This document shows positions 1-7,711 of a stretch of 64,000 nucleotides of DNA, in pieces. Numbering within the stretch: the stretch's first letter is position 1; each line of letters starts with the position of its first letter. Both the position numbers and the translations under genes were made by a program. The notes under the pieces were generated by a model. The model searched no databases. It had not been told where the DNA came from and saw only the letters and a list, made by a program, of their open reading frames with translations. This DNA is from Candidatus Methanoplasma termitum (lineage in GTDB: Archaea > Thermoplasmatota > Thermoplasmata > Methanomassiliicoccales > Methanomethylophilaceae), in NCBI RefSeq assembly GCF_000800805.1, contig NZ_CP010070.1, forward strand, positions 1,364,001 to 1,428,000, in the 5' to 3' direction.

Positions 1-773
1 TCTCTGTCCAGCGCCTCTCCGTTGAGGCCCGATGACTGATATGCGACCGTGGATGCGAAATACCTGTCGCAAATGACTATAAGTCCTTCGAACACCCACT
101 CTATTATCTGCTGCGTGTGCACTGCGCGGTCGGCTGTGAAAAGGAGAGCTTCGGCTTTTTGGGATATGCCCTTTATCTTCCCTCCCCTTATGACGCTGCC
201 TATCTCATCATGTGTGGGTTCCTGGGTGACCTTGACCGAATAACCTTCGGAAGTGAGCCTTTCTTCAAGAATACCGCAGAGTGTGGATTTGCCCGCACCG
301 TCTATGCCTTCGATAACGAGGAACGCACCTGCTTTCAGAGACTCACCATCCGTAACCGTATCATATCCTGATTTAATACCGCTTGTGCCGAAAGACAGCC
401 TTTCCACCAGCGTATCCAGCGATTCTACGTCCTTGATATATTTTTTACACAGATGCGACAGCTTCGCCCTTATTTCCGTGTTGTATGCGGAGTCCAAAGA
501 TGCCAGCTGACGTTCCGTCTCATGAGCTATGACCCCGCCTTTATGATCCCAATCCGTCAGAATGATCGCTTTTTTGCCATGAGCGGAGACATATTCGGCG
601 GCTTTTATAGGCCCGGCCTCGGCCTGTATCATGAAGATGTGCCTGTTTATTCCCAAACGCCGCAAAGCTTTCTTATCTTTGATGCCTTCAACAAGAATAA
701 TGTGGTCCGCCGAGAGTTCCTTTAATTCTTCCAGGATCGCTTCGATCTCGGCCAGCCTCTCTTCGTCATTCAA
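1..773 (-). CDS. tmk: Toprim domain-thymidylate kinase fusion (C-terminus beyond the window)
   Basis: One uninterrupted frame runs from a TTG at 773 off the window edge. The first ~120 residues form a small Toprim domain like COG1658 (ILVEGIKDKKALRRLGI, then LTDWDHKGG). A linker follows, then a thymidylate kinase that phosphorylates dTMP to dTDP: the P-loop reads FIVIEGIDGAGKST, followed by QEPTHDEIG and ICDRYFAST. The TTG overlaps the stop of the upstream DUF167 gene and has a GAGGGG Shine-Dalgarno a few bases before it, inside that gene's end, so the two are probably coupled. No ATG lies upstream of the Toprim motif. The kinase assignment is secure; the role of the Toprim part is unknown. 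Confidence 0.88.
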   Translation of the reverse strand, partial: MNDEERLAEIEAILEELKELSADHIILVEGIKDKKALRRLGINRHIFMIQAEAGPIKAAEYVSAHGKKAIILTDWDHKGGVIAHETERQLASLDSAYNTEIRAKLSHLCKKYIKDVESLDTLVERLSFGTSGIKSGYDTVTDGESLKAGAFLVIEGIDGAGKSTLCGILEERLTSEGYSVKVTQEPTHDEIGSVIRGGKIKGISQKAEALLFTADRAVHTQQIIEWVFEGLIVICDRYFASTVAYQSSGLNGEALDR

Positions 774-1065
774 CTTGACCCCTCAGTTTTGAAACGATCA
801 TTACGGGGTCGCCCTTGATGAAAACGGTCTTCTGCCTGCTCGTGTGCCCCGATAATATTGAGGACGGCGCCCCTGTGACCTCGCTGAAGAGTTCTTCCAC
901 CTCTGCGTTTGCCTTCCCGTCAAGCGGCGGGGCCGTCACTTTCACTGTAAGCCTCTTGCGCCAGCCGTCTATGCCCTCGATACCGTGCCTGCTTGATCCC
1001 GGAGATACCAGCACGTCTGCTTCGACCCCCGACCCCTTTATTCTGATGACATCCTCGATCGGCAT
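766..1065 (-). CDS. DUF167 (YggU) family protein
   Basis: A 99-residue protein of the small DUF167/YggU fold, whose function is unknown. The family signature is clear: VLVSPGSSRHGIEG, then a KVTAPPLDGKANAEV core, then LSGHTSRQKTV. The frame stays open upstream to about 1554, but that stretch is antisense to the GINS gene and has no family similarity, so the ATG at 1065 is taken as the start. The stop TGA overlaps the TTG start of the Toprim-tmk gene, which implies co-transcription. Confidence 0.85.
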   Translation of the reverse strand: MPIEDVIRIKGSGVEADVLVSPGSSRHGIEGIDGWRKRLTVKVTAPPLDGKANAEVEELFSEVTGAPSSILSGHTSRQKTVFIKGDPVMIVSKLRGQVE

Positions 1066-1240
1066 CCTGCGTAAGATGTCTCCGATGGTTATTATCTTTG
1101 TTTCTTCTGAGTTCCCGATATGTAAAAATATGTGTTTAATATGATAAGCCCATACCGTTACAACAGGATGGATGGTTTGTATTTCCCGAGAATTGGGAAA
1201 GAATAAATCATAATTAATTGCAGGGAAAATAGGGGTGCTG

Positions 1241-2065
1241 ATGTTGAAGAATTCGGATTCCATGTCATTCGAGGACCTTGGCGCAATATACAGGGTGGAG
1301 AAGAAATCTCCCACATTATCTCCAATAAGGAAGGATCTGTATCCGGCGATGGCCGGCTTAATAATGACTTTGAAGTCCGAATATGAAGGATGTCTTTCCA
1401 AAGACCCCGACTCGATAATCTGCGAGGGGGCCAACCAACGACGCAAGAAAGCGGTTTCTATGTCCAAAGAGATCACAGAAATGAGGATGGGTAAGATCGC
1501 TTCGCTCGCTCTGATAGGCGCCAGAGGCGGGCAGAATCTCTTGGACCATCTCACTCCCGAAGAGCGCGAATACTATACCATGGTCCTTGACATCTCAAGG
1601 AAGCATGTCGAGATAGTTGACAAACTGAGCGGGAAGAAAAAATATGAGATACCCGAAATAGATGAGAGACCAAAAAAAGAAAGGAAAGCTGCCGAACCGA
1701 TAAAGGAAAAACCTGTCGTTGCAGAGCCGGTGCCGCCTGCGAAACCTGTTTTCAAAGAACCCCTCCGCCCGGAGCCGGAAGCAGAGGTCATACCGGAAGA
1801 CGAGGCCGAGGAACTGCCTCAGGAAGACTACGGTTATGCTCCTGCCGTTGTCAAGGAACATAAACCCGCTAAGAAAGAACAAAAAGAAGAACCGGCAAAG
1901 GAAGATGAGCTTGTCGTGATAAGGATATTGGAGGATCTTCCGCCTTTCTCTGGCCCGGACAGGAATTATGAGCTCACCAAGGAAGATGTGGTCAGGATGC
2001 CGAGGGCAATGGCCATGGCCCTTGTAAACAGAGAAAAGGCCGTGCTGATCAATCCCGGACCTTGA
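1241..2065 (+). CDS. Archaeal GINS subunit (Gins51-like)
   Basis: A 274-residue subunit of the GINS complex, which bridges the MCM helicase to the replisome. An N-terminal helical A-domain (FEDLGAIYRVEKKS, later YYTMVLDISRKHVEIV) is joined by a long charged, proline-rich linker to the small C-terminal B-domain (LEDLPPFSGPDRNYELTKEDVVRMP). The A-then-B order is that of Gins51. The ATG at 1241 is preceded by AGGGG; an in-frame GTG at 1235 is possible. The gene converges on and slightly overlaps the MBL gene downstream. Confidence 0.85.
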   Translation: MLKNSDSMSFEDLGAIYRVEKKSPTLSPIRKDLYPAMAGLIMTLKSEYEGCLSKDPDSIICEGANQRRKKAVSMSKEITEMRMGKIASLALIGARGGQNLLDHLTPEEREYYTMVLDISRKHVEIVDKLSGKKKYEIPEIDERPKKERKAAEPIKEKPVVAEPVPPAKPVFKEPLRPEPEAEVIPEDEAEELPQEDYGYAPAVVKEHKPAKKEQKEEPAKEDELVVIRILEDLPPFSGPDRNYELTKEDVVRMPRAMAMALVNREKAVLINPGP

Positions 2066-2810
2066 TGGTCCTTGTGTCCCCGGGGAACTCAAGACAGTCG
2101 ATATTCAATCTTTTTATCCCGGTCAGCTCCGCAACCGTCTCTCTCGCAATGTCCGGGGCATTGTTGGTCTTGCTCAGATGTGCCAGGAATATCTTTCTGC
2201 GTTCGTTCATTGTCCGTTTTATGGCTCCTGCACAATCGACATTCGCTAAATGCCCCATTTCGCTTGCTATGAGTTTTTTCAGATACGGCGGATAGGGGCC
2301 TTCCGCAAGCATCTTCTTGTCATAGTTGGATTCGATGACGGCCACATCCGCCTGTTTCAATGCATGTTCCACCTGGAACGTAATCTTTCCAGTGTCGGTC
2401 GCGACCAGGACCTTTTTCCCCTCTGCCTCGACAAAAAAGGCGTTCGGATCCACCGCGTTATGGGAGGTGGGAAGTGGGATTACGACCATATTCCCGATAC
2501 AGAACGACCCCATCGTTTTTATCTCGGAATACTCGACATTGCTGAGACCGCTGCTGTCGTATGTGGCTTTGTTGCAGAAAACCGGGATGTTGAACTTCCT
2601 TGATACCGCACCGGCGCCTGCGATGTGATCGGAATGTTCGTGGGTGATAAGCAGCGCTTTCAACGCCCTTTGATCTATGCCTTCTTTCTCCATCAGCTCT
2701 CTGGTCCTCCTGCAGCTGATGCCGGCATCGATCATTATGGCTTCGTCCTCGAACTGTATAATGGTGCAGTTCCCATCGCTTCCGCTTGCGAGTACGTGTA
2801 CCTCAAACAT
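2049..2810 (-). CDS. Metallo-beta-lactamase fold hydrolase (WalJ/YycJ-like)
   Basis: A 253-residue cytoplasmic MBL-fold enzyme. The metal-binding motif H57-E-H59-S-D61-H62 is intact, with supporting histidines and acids at PTSHNAVDP, VATDTGKIT and FLAHLSKTNN. The opening VHVLASGSDGNCTII is typical of the COG1235 YycJ/WalJ branch, whose members are often exonucleases or phosphodiesterases. The substrate cannot be told from sequence. Its 3' end overlaps the end of the GINS gene on the other strand; the CBS gene lies just upstream on the same strand. Confidence 0.85.
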   Translation of the reverse strand: MFEVHVLASGSDGNCTIIQFEDEAIMIDAGISCRRTRELMEKEGIDQRALKALLITHEHSDHIAGAGAVSRKFNIPVFCNKATYDSSGLSNVEYSEIKTMGSFCIGNMVVIPLPTSHNAVDPNAFFVEAEGKKVLVATDTGKITFQVEHALKQADVAVIESNYDKKMLAEGPYPPYLKKLIASEMGHLANVDCAGAIKRTMNERRKIFLAHLSKTNNAPDIARETVAELTGIKRLNIDCLEFPGDTRTIKVRD

Positions 2811-2815
2811 CGCTT

Positions 2816-3301
2816 TCAGATCTTTTTCTTGTAAATGTGGAATATGATGTCAGACCTGGACAGGATACCCACCAGAATACCTTGTTCCAGTACCGGCAGG
2901 CGATTGACGTTGAGCTTCATCATCTTTTGAAGGGCACGGGAGATCACCTCATCCGGTGCTGTGCAGAGGACCGTTCTTATCATTATGTCCTCGACCTTCA
3001 TCTCGGAGATCTCTTTATTCGCTTCCACCAAGGCCGGATCGGCAACGTCACCGTCCATGGGAACGCTCAGAAGGGACTGAGTGGTGCTCGGGTCTTTGTC
3101 CAACTTGTCCTGATACCTTATTATGAGGCTGAGAACATCGAACTCGGTTATCATTCCAATGACATGGTTCCTGTTGTCCACTACCGCTGCGCCGGTCACA
3201 TTATCGACTGCAAGCTTGATTATGGCACGTTTAACTGTATCCGTCGGTTTGACGGTCAGCACCTGTGTGGTCATTAGATCCCTAACCCTTAATTCCTTCA
3301 T
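2816..3301 (-). CDS. Two-CBS-domain protein
   Basis: A 161-residue protein made of two CBS domains, one at the N-terminus (VRDLMTTQVLTVKPTDTVKRA) and one covering the last ~60 residues (VEDIMIRTVLCTAPDEVISRA). Such pairs bind adenine nucleotides or SAM and act as sensors; no effector domain is attached. A TTG at 3325 would add eight residues, but a TATA-like stretch near 3325-3332 lies about 25 nt before the ATG at 3301, which suggests a leaderless mRNA starting at that ATG. The MBL gene follows after 5 nt, so the two likely form an operon. Confidence 0.85.
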   Translation of the reverse strand: MKELRVRDLMTTQVLTVKPTDTVKRAIIKLAVDNVTGAAVVDNRNHVIGMITEFDVLSLIIRYQDKLDKDPSTTQSLLSVPMDGDVADPALVEANKEISEMKVEDIMIRTVLCTAPDEVISRALQKMMKLNVNRLPVLEQGILVGILSRSDIIFHIYKKKI

Positions 3302-3415
3302 TGATTCGTAATATAACCTCGACAATATATGAGTTTGTATACGCTGATTGCCGTACCCCCTGAATAAATAAAAACAGACAGTTTTATCTACAATAATGTA
3401 ATCAAGAGGCTCACG

Positions 3416-3489
3416 GGGCCTGTAGCTCAGCTAGGTAGAGCGATCGACTCTTAATCGATCGGCCAAGGGTTCGAATCCCTTCAGGCCCG
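3416..3489 (+). tRNA. tRNA-Lys (CTT)
   Basis: A 74-nt cloverleaf. The acceptor stem GGGCCTG pairs with CAGGCCC and the discriminator is G. The anticodon loop CTCTTAA gives anticodon CTT. The T-arm GGGTTCGAATCCC is standard. CCA is not encoded. Its 3' end is the apparent target of repeated insertions downstream (imperfect copies at 5031, 5242 and 6301). A possible TATA box TTTTATCT lies about 35 nt upstream. Confidence 0.95.
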
Positions 3490-3492
3490 CTT
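3473..3492 (+). repeat. att-like core at the tRNA-Lys 3' end (reference copy)
   Basis: The last bases of the tRNA plus three bases of flank form a 20-nt segment that recurs imperfectly at 5031-5050 (18/20), in part at 5242-5254, and more loosely at 6301-6319 (15/19). A tRNA 3' end duplicated downstream in the same orientation is the usual footprint of site-specific integration. Confidence 0.6.
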
Positions 3493-3516
3493 TTACAAAA
3501 TCTTGTTTTTTCTGCA

Positions 3517-4779
3517 TTAGTCTTTTAAGCACCCTATCGGCACGACGTGTATCCCGTCCTTGCGTGTGTATGCATATTCTGTGGCTGTTACAACGGCCAG
3601 AAATGATGGTGAACCCATCGTCTCGCTCTCGACCTTTTCTTTTATTTTCAGAAGGTTGTTCGCCGCGTCTTCGATCATTCCGGCTCCGAGCTTGACTTCA
3701 ACCGCCCCCCACTTTCCGTTATGAAGATGAATTATTGCATCCGCTTCCAGCCCGTTGCGGTCGTGATAATGTAACACTTCGCCTCCCAGCGAACTTGCGT
3801 AGACCCTCAGATCCCTAATGACAAGTGATTCGAAAAGAAGTCCGAATGTTCTCGGATCGTTCATCAGGTCTCTCGCCGATGCGCCTAAAAAATATGCTGC
3901 AATGGCCGGATCCGTGAGATGTCTGGTGTCTGTCACTCTGATTGTTGTTCTGGAACGCAGATTCGGCGTCCATGCTGGCAGGTCATCTATGACGTGTATC
4001 TTTCTCAGAGCCTTTTCGTATGACCTCAGAGTATTGATGTGAACCGCCCCTTTATCCTTTTTTTGTAGGTCTGCCACAATAGTCGTATCCGTTGCCGATG
4101 TGGATATGTTCCTTGAAATCGACCTCAGCACCAGACGCATCTTGTCCCGGTCACGTTCCACTCCGTCTGCTGTCTTGACTTCCGATCCGAGTATGGTCTC
4201 GCAGTAACCTTTTATCTGATTATGTGCAACGGATGGGCTTTTTCCGACCGAATTCGGCCATCCTCCCCTTGTGATCCGTTCAGCAATATCCTCTAAGGAA
4301 AGACGAGAGATACCGGACACTTCTTTCCCCAAGAACATTTCCGATAGGGAAACTTCTCCTGTGGAATCACCCGATTCAAAAAGACTCATCGTATACATAC
4401 GCATCCTGCTGATCCTTCCAGCGCCGGAGTGCATTATCTTCGACTCGTCGATAGTGACGGACCCTGTCAATATATACAGGCCCTCCTCAGACAGCTTATC
4501 CACACTGAACCTCACCGCATCCCAGATGTTAGTTTCATCCTGCCACTCATCGATCAGTCTCGGTTTTTCCCCGTCCAAAAGCTGAGAAGGTTTGACGGCG
4601 GCCATCAGTTTGTATGTTTCTTTTTTATCAGGATCTTGCATATAGACGGCACTCTTTGCGACCTGCTCGGCGGTCGTGGTCTTGCCACAATATTTCGGCC
4701 CAACAATAGATACGGCACCGAATGCTTCCAACATATCTCTCAGCTGCCGATCCGCTATTCTAGGCCTGTAGTCTTTCAT
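3517..4779 (-). CDS. AAA-type ATPase with C-terminal DUF4143/PD-(D/E)XK-like region
   Basis: A 420-residue P-loop ATPase. Walker A is G27-PKYC-G32-K33-T34 and the Walker B region is PRLIDEWQ. The C-terminal part has the DUF4143 hallmark FGLLFESLVIRDLRVYA followed by GLEADAIIHLHNGKWGAVEV, a restriction-nuclease-like D...E-x-K pattern. The family is common in archaea and its role is unresolved. The frame could extend to 4956, but that part is translated tandem repeat. The ATG at 4779 has a TATA box (TTATATAT) about 26 nt upstream, so a leaderless start is chosen. It sits between tRNA-Lys and a copy of the tRNA's 3' end. Confidence 0.85.
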   Translation of the reverse strand: MKDYRPRIADRQLRDMLEAFGAVSIVGPKYCGKTTTAEQVAKSAVYMQDPDKKETYKLMAAVKPSQLLDGEKPRLIDEWQDETNIWDAVRFSVDKLSEEGLYILTGSVTIDESKIMHSGAGRISRMRMYTMSLFESGDSTGEVSLSEMFLGKEVSGISRLSLEDIAERITRGGWPNSVGKSPSVAHNQIKGYCETILGSEVKTADGVERDRDKMRLVLRSISRNISTSATDTTIVADLQKKDKGAVHINTLRSYEKALRKIHVIDDLPAWTPNLRSRTTIRVTDTRHLTDPAIAAYFLGASARDLMNDPRTFGLLFESLVIRDLRVYASSLGGEVLHYHDRNGLEADAIIHLHNGKWGAVEVKLGAGMIEDAANNLLKIKEKVESETMGSPSFLAVVTATEYAYTRKDGIHVVPIGCLKD

Positions 4780-4802
4780 ATATCTGTCATTAATATCCAG
4801 AC

Positions 4803-4812
4803 ATATATAATT
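4803..4812 (-). promoter_or_regulatory. TATA box of the first ATPase gene
   Basis: TTATATAT on the minus strand, centred about 26 nt before the ATG at 4779, fits a leaderless archaeal promoter. It lies directly next to the 23-bp repeat array, which would place the array just upstream of the core promoter. Confidence 0.5.
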
Positions 4813-4815
4813 ATT

Positions 4816-4942
4816 GTAATTGACAATGTTTTGTTGTTGTAATTGACAATGTTTTGTTGTTGTAATTGACAATGTTTTGTTGTTGTAATTGACAATGTTT
4901 TGTTGTTGTAATTGACAATGTTTTGTTGTTGTAATTGACAAT
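4816..4942. repeat. Five and a half tandem 23-bp direct repeats (iteron-like or operator array)
   Basis: Five perfect head-to-tail copies of a 23-bp unit beginning GTAATTGACAATG and ending TTGTTGTT start at 4816, 4839, 4862, 4885 and 4908; a sixth stops after 12 bases. Each unit carries TTGT-N5-ACAA, an imperfect dyad. There are no spacers, so it is not CRISPR. The array abuts the promoter of the ATPase gene. Either an operator for autoregulation or plasmid-type replication iterons would fit. Confidence 0.9.
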
Positions 4943-5030
4943 AAAATATTATGCATTTTGAAAATATTTTCTGACTGCGGAATGTGTATCCAATTAATGT
5001 TTAGTTGACTCCAAAATGGAGTCGAAGGTC

Positions 5031-5050
5031 AAATCCCTTCAGGCTCGCTT
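5031..5050 (+). repeat. Copy of the tRNA-Lys 3' end (att-like)
   Basis: This matches 18 of 20 bases of 3473-3492, with an unbroken AATCCCTTCAGGC core. The rest of a tRNA is absent, so this is a 3' fragment. With the intact tRNA it brackets the first ATPase gene and its repeat array, as expected for attL/attR of an integrated element. Confidence 0.65.
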
Positions 5051-5297
5051 GTCGACCACCAAAGATCATTTCATTTCGATTTCAAAAAGAAGCACCGCAG
5101 CAGACAAAGGATAATGCTCTACTCCCCTCCACTCAACAAATATTTTGCCAATAGTAATTATTACTATTTTTTCCCACGAATAATGTGTCAAACTCACCAA
5201 TAAAAGCGCAGCCTCAACTCCACCAGATTCTATACTGTACTAAATCCCTTCTGGCGAATTAACACAAAACGTTCCGCCTATATTTTGACATATTTCG
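5051..5297. other. Non-coding stretch with a palindrome and a second tRNA-end remnant
   Basis: No convincing gene is seen. It holds ATAGTAAT-T-ATTACTAT at 5151-5167, a perfect 8+1+8 inverted repeat followed by a T-run (operator or terminator), and at 5242-5254 AATCCCTTCTGGC, which matches 12 of 13 bases of the tRNA-Lys 3' core. The T-run orientation would suit termination on the plus strand, but no plus-strand gene ends here. Confidence 0.5.
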
Positions 5298-6263
5298 TCA
5301 CTCAAGACGGCTTAACAGCCTGATACATAGGAATGAAAGATACGGCGACACAGTTTTCTTTTGCCCAAAGTCCCAATCCTTACATTTCTGATATACGGAT
5401 TCCGGAATGAACAATCCGTCCGGATCTTGTTTGCTTTTTATGATCTCGATCATTTCACAGAACCTTGTATCCTTCCTCGCACACTCGAACTTACTGAGAC
5501 AGTCTGTGACGCTCACGATGTCATACCACATGGCGGGAGCTTTCAGTTTTCTGAAATCCGTGCCTGTGTAGAACATGTACGGATGTCTTTCGAGACTGTT
5601 CTCCCAAAGGGACAGAATAGCATCTATCCCTCTTTTTGCGACATCGCTTTTTCTGTATTCATCGATCTCTGCGTAAAGATTCAGCATCGAAAGCGTTGCA
5701 AAGGGGCAGCAGTCTCCTTTCCGTCCGGGTCCTCTGAATGAGCCGTGCTCTTCGGAGACCGAACAGGGGAACCCTTGTTCGTTGATCAGTGTCGTTAAAT
5801 GATCGACCCCCTGTTTTACATGCTCTCTGTAGTCGATTTTGGCGAGGAGAAGCGCACGGAGCAGCAAAGGTGCGTCGCACAAGCACCATCCGAACACATC
5901 CTCGCCCTTTCCGCCGTAATGTTTAGGGATGTTGGTCTTGGACTTATAAACTCCAAATTTATCCTTGTGGCTCATTATCTGTTTCACTGCGTTCTCTATT
6001 TCCGTGATCTCTGTGTTGAAGCCATTGTCGAGTAGGAACAGAAGCTGATTTATCGGGAGATCGGGCGCTTTGTGATTGCTTACCAGTATACCATGAAAGT
6101 CTGAAACGCCTTTGAGGTACGCTCGGATCCTCTTGTCTCTCAGTGCTTCACTTTTCAGTTCTGATAACATCTTTTTATCTTCATTCAGAAGATTATGTCT
6201 TATTGAGAATTGAAGCCACGGCTCACTTACAGATAGAAGCTTTTCCGTCCTGAGATCGCCCAT
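5298..6263 (-). CDS. Alpha/alpha-toroid (prenyltransferase/squalene-cyclase-like) protein
   Basis: A 321-residue, probably cytoplasmic protein. It has spaced motifs resembling the helical-toroid repeats of prenyltransferases and terpene cyclases: DVFGWCLCDAPLLLRALLLA, INEQGFPCSV, GPGRKGDCCPFATLSMLNLY, MWYDIVSVTDCLS and KQDPDGLFIPESV. Conserved Cys and His could bind a metal, but no cyclase DXDD is seen, so enzymatic activity is doubtful. A TATA-like stretch near 6283-6295 fits a leaderless ATG at 6263. It sits in the tRNA-Lys accessory zone between tRNA-end remnants. Confidence 0.7.
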   Translation of the reverse strand: MGDLRTEKLLSVSEPWLQFSIRHNLLNEDKKMLSELKSEALRDKRIRAYLKGVSDFHGILVSNHKAPDLPINQLLFLLDNGFNTEITEIENAVKQIMSHKDKFGVYKSKTNIPKHYGGKGEDVFGWCLCDAPLLLRALLLAKIDYREHVKQGVDHLTTLINEQGFPCSVSEEHGSFRGPGRKGDCCPFATLSMLNLYAEIDEYRKSDVAKRGIDAILSLWENSLERHPYMFYTGTDFRKLKAPAMWYDIVSVTDCLSKFECARKDTRFCEMIEIIKSKQDPDGLFIPESVYQKCKDWDFGQKKTVSPYLSFLCIRLLSRLE

Positions 6264-6300
6264 GTGATTATGTACCGTTTGTAACTATAAAAATATGGTA

Positions 6301-6319
6301 AGTCCCTTCGATCCCGCTT
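6301..6319 (+). repeat. Divergent copy of the tRNA-Lys 3' end
   Basis: This matches 15 of 19 bases of the tRNA-Lys end: TCCCTTC and CCCGCTT are conserved and the middle differs. It lies between the toroid gene and the second ATPase gene and, like the copy at 5031, is followed by TTGT or GT. It may be an older attachment-site scar. Confidence 0.4.
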
Positions 6320-6365
6320 GTTATCCGTTTTCCGGACGACTTGGATTCATTTTGCAGAACTGTTG

Positions 6366-7553
6366 TTATTTGCTAAGCAGCCAATCTATGATGTTCACAC
6401 GCTGTATCCCATTATAAGTTCCGAGACCTACCCGGTCCATTGTCAGGATCACTCTTGCGTTCCCGTCATTCATTCCTGCCAGCGGCCTGGTCTCCCTTTT
6501 TTCTATGTTCTCATCCAGAACAGTCATGGATACCTGGTAATACTCCCTTTGTCCGCCTTTGTCCGCAACAAAATCGATCTCTGCATCGCCAAGCTTTCCG
6601 ACCTGTACGTTATATCCCCTTCTGAGAAGTTCCAGGAAGACCAGATTCTCTATGGATCGACCAATGTCCCGGGAATATTCACCTATTGAAGCGTTCCTCA
6701 TTCCCATATCCGTGCAGTAATATTTTGACGGTGTCGTCAGAATCATCTTTCCGCGCATATCATATCGTTTCGCCTGATAGAACATCAGAGCCTCGCATAT
6801 CGCCTCCAGATAACTCTCAGCGGTTTTGTTGTCTATTCTCAGCTGCTTTGAAATGGAGTTCCCTGATATCGGGTTGCCTATCTCAGAAAAAAGATAATCA
6901 ATGACCCTCCGAAGCGTTGACACGTCGGTCATTTTCTTTCTAACAGAGATATCGTTGACCATTATGTCCGAACGTATTGCGCCGAGGATGTCGAATGCGT
7001 CTTCTCCGGACATACTTTTCCTTATGATCGGCATAGAACCTATCGAAAGGTAGTCATTGAATGCACTCTCGTCATCTTTGAGAGCATTCAGTTCTTTGAA
7101 CTCTTTAAATGAAAGAGGAAGCATATTGATCGAGACCGACCTTCCTGTCAAATGTGTAGCCAGCTCAACCGACAGCAGACGTGCGTTCGATCCGGTGAGA
7201 TAGATGTCCGCGTCTGTATCGACCAGCAGAGAGTCGATCACTCTCTCCCATCCGGTCACGTTCTGTATCTCATCCAAAAGGAAATAGCTTCTTTCAACAG
7301 ACACCTTTGACATCAGATGTTCATACAGCGTGTCCGCATCGAGAAGATGTTCGTTGGTCTTCGAGTTGAGATCTATGTTGTGTATGCTCTCTTTACTGAC
7401 ACCATTCTTGACAAGAAGATCTCTGTATTGGCGCATAAGCGTCGATTTTCCGCACCTTCTCATCCCCGTGATTATTTTTACAAGGTCGACCTGATCCTTA
7501 TACCTTGATAATTTTTCCAGATAGTCGCTGCGGATGACGATATCTTTTGCCAT
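6366..7553 (-). CDS. AAA-type ATPase with DUF4143 domain
   Basis: A 395-residue P-loop ATPase. Walker A is G30-MRRC-G35-K36-S37 and Walker B FLLDEIQ spans 91-97. The sensor-like YLTGSNARLLS precedes an HTH-like region (SGNSISKQLRIDNKTAESYL) and the DUF4143 C-terminus ENLVFLELLRRGYNVQVG, whose nuclease-like motif is reduced to AEIDF...YYQV. An ATG at 7565 is in frame, but the TATA box near 7575-7583 sits about 26 nt before the ATG at 7553, which favours that start. Two TAGGA palindromes lie just upstream. It differs from the ATPase at 3517 and was probably gained separately. Confidence 0.87.
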   Translation of the reverse strand: MAKDIVIRSDYLEKLSRYKDQVDLVKIITGMRRCGKSTLMRQYRDLLVKNGVSKESIHNIDLNSKTNEHLLDADTLYEHLMSKVSVERSYFLLDEIQNVTGWERVIDSLLVDTDADIYLTGSNARLLSVELATHLTGRSVSINMLPLSFKEFKELNALKDDESAFNDYLSIGSMPIIRKSMSGEDAFDILGAIRSDIMVNDISVRKKMTDVSTLRRVIDYLFSEIGNPISGNSISKQLRIDNKTAESYLEAICEALMFYQAKRYDMRGKMILTTPSKYYCTDMGMRNASIGEYSRDIGRSIENLVFLELLRRGYNVQVGKLGDAEIDFVADKGGQREYYQVSMTVLDENIEKRETRPLAGMNDGNARVILTMDRVGLGTYNGIQRVNIIDWLLSK

Positions 7554-7585
7554 AGTTGGAGACATGCTTTCAATGATATAAATAT

Positions 7586-7601
7586 TAGGATATCTTTCCT
7601 A
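7586..7601. promoter_or_regulatory. Palindromic operator-like site 1 upstream of the second ATPase
   Basis: TAGGATATCTTTCCTA is an inverted repeat (TAGGA...TCCTA) directly upstream of the TATA box. A near-identical site follows 39 bp away, centre to centre, at 7625-7640. The position suits a transcription factor acting on the ATPase promoter. Confidence 0.6.
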
Positions 7602-7624
7602 AAAGTTTTAAAAAATGAAAAAGA

Positions 7625-7640
7625 TAGGAAATGTTTCCTA
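7625..7640. promoter_or_regulatory. Palindromic operator-like site 2 upstream of the second ATPase
   Basis: TAGGAAATGTTTCCTA has perfect TAGGAAA/TTTCCTA arms around a 2-nt centre. Its 39-bp spacing from site 1 is close to four helical turns, so two dimers would bind the same face of the DNA. Confidence 0.6.
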
Positions 7641-7711
7641 AAAATTTCATTTTTATCAGAATAGGGCCCCGCTTTCTAAAAAATATTATAGATAAGAGCG
7701 GATGACAACCT

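Noticed and set aside
1066-1554. Long N-terminal extension of the DUF167 protein
   Set aside because: It is antisense to the GINS gene, has no family similarity and would exceed the family length greatly.
4816-4942. Short regular repeats as a CRISPR array
   Set aside because: The units are contiguous with no spacers, and no cas genes are near.
4780-4956. N-terminal extension of the first ATPase by 59 residues
   Set aside because: It is a translation of the 23-bp repeats (Gln/Asn/Thr-rich, period 23 residues), and the TATA box lies inside it.
5022-5050. A second tRNA-Lys gene
   Set aside because: Only the 3' T-arm/acceptor part is present; the D-arm and anticodon arm are missing.
3490-7565. 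Insertion sequence or integrase-bearing provirus at tRNA-Lys
   Set aside because: No transposase, integrase or virion gene is present; only ATPases, a toroid gene and att-like scars are seen.
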